Below are positions 62,409 through 64,000 of a stretch of DNA of 64,000 nucleotides, piece after piece. The notes below the pieces were generated by a model. The model was not told where the DNA came from. It saw only the letters and a list, made by a program, of their open reading frames with translations, and searched no databases. A program made the position numbers and the translations under genes. The stretch lies in NCBI RefSeq assembly GCF_003989135.1, contig NZ_RYZZ01000006.1, forward strand, positions 124,001 through 188,000. Direction: 5' to 3'. The DNA is from Peribacillus cavernae (GTDB lineage Bacteria; Bacillota; Bacilli; Bacillales; DSM-1321). The number at the start of each line of letters is the position of its first letter. Position 1 is the stretch's first letter.

Positions 62409-63218
62409 ATGAAGGCATTAGAGGTAAAACGGGACATTCTCCGTTTTTCGAATTCAGAGGCAACATGGACAGAAGACAGCGTCGTAACTGAATACCCTGT
62501 TACCGTGAAAATCAATGGAGAAGAATTCGTCACAATGGTTTGTACGCCAGAGTACATCGAAGATATGATTGTTGGTTACCTGGCCTCTGAGGGAATTATT
62601 AAAAAAGCTGAGGATATCGACGAAATCTGGGTGCAGGAAAAGGATGGCGTGGCACACGTCAAAACCAATAAGATCAATCCTTATTACCATAAGCTGCAAA
62701 ATAAGCGCTATATTACTTCGTGTTGCGGAATGAGCAGACAAGGATTTGTCTTTGCCAATGATGCATTAACCGCAAAAAAGATGGAACAAATTACTGTGAA
62801 AGTCTCCCCTGAGGATTGTTTTCGGTTAATGGACGAGCTGCAAAGGTCGGCTGAGATGTTTCAAAAAACTGGCGGTGTCCACAATGCCGCACTTTGTGAT
62901 TTAAACGGCACCCTTCTCAGCAGAATGGACATCGGCAGGCACAATGCCCTGGATAAAATCTATGGATATTGTCTGCGCAACAACATTACGATACGTGACA
63001 AAATACTAGTCTTCAGCGGCCGTATTTCTTCGGAAATCCTGTTAAAGGTGGCGAAAATCGGCTGTGAGATTGTCATATCAAAGTCGGCGCCCACCGAGCT
63101 TGCCCTGCAGGCCGCCGAAGAACTAGGGATCACTGCCATCGGCTTCGTCAGGAACCAATCATTAAATGTGTACACCTGTCCAGAGCGGGTCAAGTTGGAA
63201 CAGGAACTTAATGCATAA
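62409..63218 (+). CDS. fdhD: Formate dehydrogenase accessory sulfurtransferase FdhD
   Basis: A 269-residue protein that passes sulfur from cysteine desulfurase to the molybdenum cofactor, needed for active formate dehydrogenase. The catalytic cysteine pair is Cys105-Cys106 (ITSCCGMSR). The GGVHNAALCD, DIGRHNALDKIYG and FSGRISSEILLKVAKIG motifs are all present. The start follows AAAGGAGGGGACTATA. It is transcribed with the DUF2294 gene and divergent from fdhF. Confidence 0.95.
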   Translation: MKALEVKRDILRFSNSEATWTEDSVVTEYPVTVKINGEEFVTMVCTPEYIEDMIVGYLASEGIIKKAEDIDEIWVQEKDGVAHVKTNKINPYYHKLQNKRYITSCCGMSRQGFVFANDALTAKKMEQITVKVSPEDCFRLMDELQRSAEMFQKTGGVHNAALCDLNGTLLSRMDIGRHNALDKIYGYCLRNNITIRDKILVFSGRISSEILLKVAKIGCEIVISKSAPTELALQAAEELGITAIGFVRNQSLNVYTCPERVKLEQELNA

Positions 63219-63283
63219 TACGAGATAATTCTTTTCGTAATATACGAGGTATGTTCAAATGAAAACTTGTCTGAATTATATTA

Positions 63284-63337
63284 AAAAAGGGTCTGTCCAA
63301 AAGTCAACAATGACTGAAATGGACAAACCCTTGTTCT
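63284..63337. terminator. Bidirectional terminator between fdhD and AI-2E transporter
   Basis: AAGGG-TC-TGTCCA pairs with TGGACA-AA-CCCTT, with an internal AAGTCAACAATGACTG part, and U-runs on both sides. It serves the convergent transporter gene and perhaps fdhD. Confidence 0.75.
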
Positions 63338-63384
63338 TTTTGGCAAGCACAGTAGCAGAACTTTTTGCTATATTATTTCAACTG

Positions 63385-64000
63385 CTACATCGTACCCGTT
63401 TCATCTGCTGTTTCAGTCACATTCTTTCTTTGCCGCAAACGATAAAACAAGCGGAAGTTTTTAACCAGGGTCTTGATTACGGAATAGAGCGGAATCGCAA
63501 TCAAGATACCAATAAAACCGTAAATGGAACCTGCAACCAAAAGCAGGAGAATAATTGTCAGAGGATGAATTTGGAGACGCTTGCCCATTACATGGGGCGT
63601 TACCAGGTTCCCTTCGAGCTGCTGAACAATGACGAGAACTAGTAAAACCTTCAAGGCCATGATAGGCTCGTGCTGAAGTGCAACGAATAATGCCGGAATG
63701 ATTCCGATGAACGGGCCAAGAAAAGGGACGACCGTCAAAAACATCGCAAACAATGCCAGAACGATTGCGTAATCAAGTCCGATAATCATGTAGCCTATAT
63801 ACATTAACACACCGTCCACGACCGCAATCGTAAGTTGACCGACGATATAGGTCGATAATGTCTTATCAACGTCTTTTACTATTTTGTTGCCTTCATTCTC
63901 AACATTATTCGGAATATATTTGAGAAGAAATGGCTTTAGCTTTTCGTCATCCTTCAGAAAATAAAAAAGAATGAACGGTACAATAATCAAAACTGTTGCT
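63385..64000 (-). CDS. AI-2E family transporter, C-terminal part
   Basis: About 205 codons of a membrane protein of the AI-2E/PerM family (PF01594), cut by the window end. Conserved strings are IVPFILFYFLKDDEKL, STYIVGQLTIAVVDGVL, VVPFLGPFIGIIPALFVAL, VQQLEGNLVTPHVMGKRLQIHP and GFIGILIAIPLYSVIK. The reading frame goes on past 64000 upstream. Members include Bacillus YdbI, YrrI and YueF; some act as Na+(K+)/H+ antiporters, and autoinducer transport applies only to a few. Confidence 0.9.
   Translation of the reverse strand, partial: ATVLIIVPFILFYFLKDDEKLKPFLLKYIPNNVENEGNKIVKDVDKTLSTYIVGQLTIAVVDGVLMYIGYMIIGLDYAIVLALFAMFLTVVPFLGPFIGIIPALFVALQHEPIMALKVLLVLVIVQQLEGNLVTPHVMGKRLQIHPLTIILLLLVAGSIYGFIGILIAIPLYSVIKTLVKNFRLFYRLRQRKNVTETADETGTM

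Noticed and set aside
1..64000. CRISPR arrays, tRNA or rRNA genes, prophage, complete insertion sequences
   Set aside because: No regularly spaced repeats with unique spacers, no cloverleaf or rRNA-like sequence, no phage structural genes and only one decayed transposase were seen.

Overview
The window comes from a low-GC, endospore-forming Firmicute of the Bacillaceae (Bacillus, Neobacillus or Mesobacillus type). This rests on strong AGGAGG ribosome binding sites with frequent TTG/GTG starts, a SigH C-terminus, a GerAB-type germination permease, and B. subtilis-like blocks: queCDE under a preQ1 riboswitch, glnQHMP, yrhD/yrhE with yrhF/fdhD, ywbI-cidA-cidB, yueI and yycB. I saw no rRNA, tRNA, CRISPR array, prophage or intact insertion sequence. 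All calls come from reading the sequence; no database search or folding program was run.

Layout. 0-5 kb: tail of a sigH-like sigma factor, a nucleoside permease, an aldo/keto reductase, a CoA-type Nudix hydrolase and a CynX/NimT-type MFS protein. 5.2-9.4 kb: a TPP riboswitch with terminator controls a thiamine-precursor uptake operon (ThiY lipoprotein, MTH1187-type thiamine-binding protein, ThiX permease, ThiZ ATPase, TatD hydrolase). 9.5-11 kb: a three-cysteine Rrf2 regulator divergent from a TauE/SafE exporter. 11.3-14.4 kb: an orphan GerAB permease, then a single-aptamer glycine riboswitch in front of an ACT-domain (UPF0237) and UPF0210 gene pair. 14.5-28.4 kb: an accessory stretch with an acyltransferase, an ArsR-type regulator plus MFS exporter, GNAT acetyltransferases, a large S8 protease with four Ig-like repeats, a hydrolase, another MFS exporter, a divergent racemase-like gene and small family proteins. 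28.6-38 kb: a sulfite-oxidase-like enzyme, a 2-hydroxyacid dehydrogenase, a broken glcG, and a sigma-54 activator facing a textbook -24/-12 promoter that drives a hydantoinase operon (hyuA, hyuB, carbamoylase). 38-45.7 kb, nearly all on the minus strand: Bmr/NorA-like exporter, LLM oxidoreductase, lactonase, broken adenine deaminase, cidAB, LysR regulator, HAD phosphatase. 46-52.8 kb: DUF4931 protein, preQ1-controlled queCDE, glnQHMP. 53-57 kb: a decay zone (VanZ, IS1634 transposase and methyltransferase remnants) with an intact L,D-transpeptidase and two candidate very small genes. 57-64 kb: yueI, formate dehydrogenase with DUF1641 partner, divergent DUF2294 and fdhD, and a partial AI-2E family transporter.

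The most interesting readings are: (1) the glycine riboswitch, where a 12-bp alternative pairing between the aptamer and the terminator stem can be traced by eye and predicts an OFF switch over a gene pair of unknown function; (2) a TatD hydrolase as last gene of a TPP-controlled thiamine-precursor uptake operon; (3) the sigma-54 hydantoinase operon with palindromic TGCAA sites behind the activator gene; (4) a long formate dehydrogenase leader that ends in an intrinsic terminator; and (5) a 40-codon gene with its own strong ribosome binding site and terminator.
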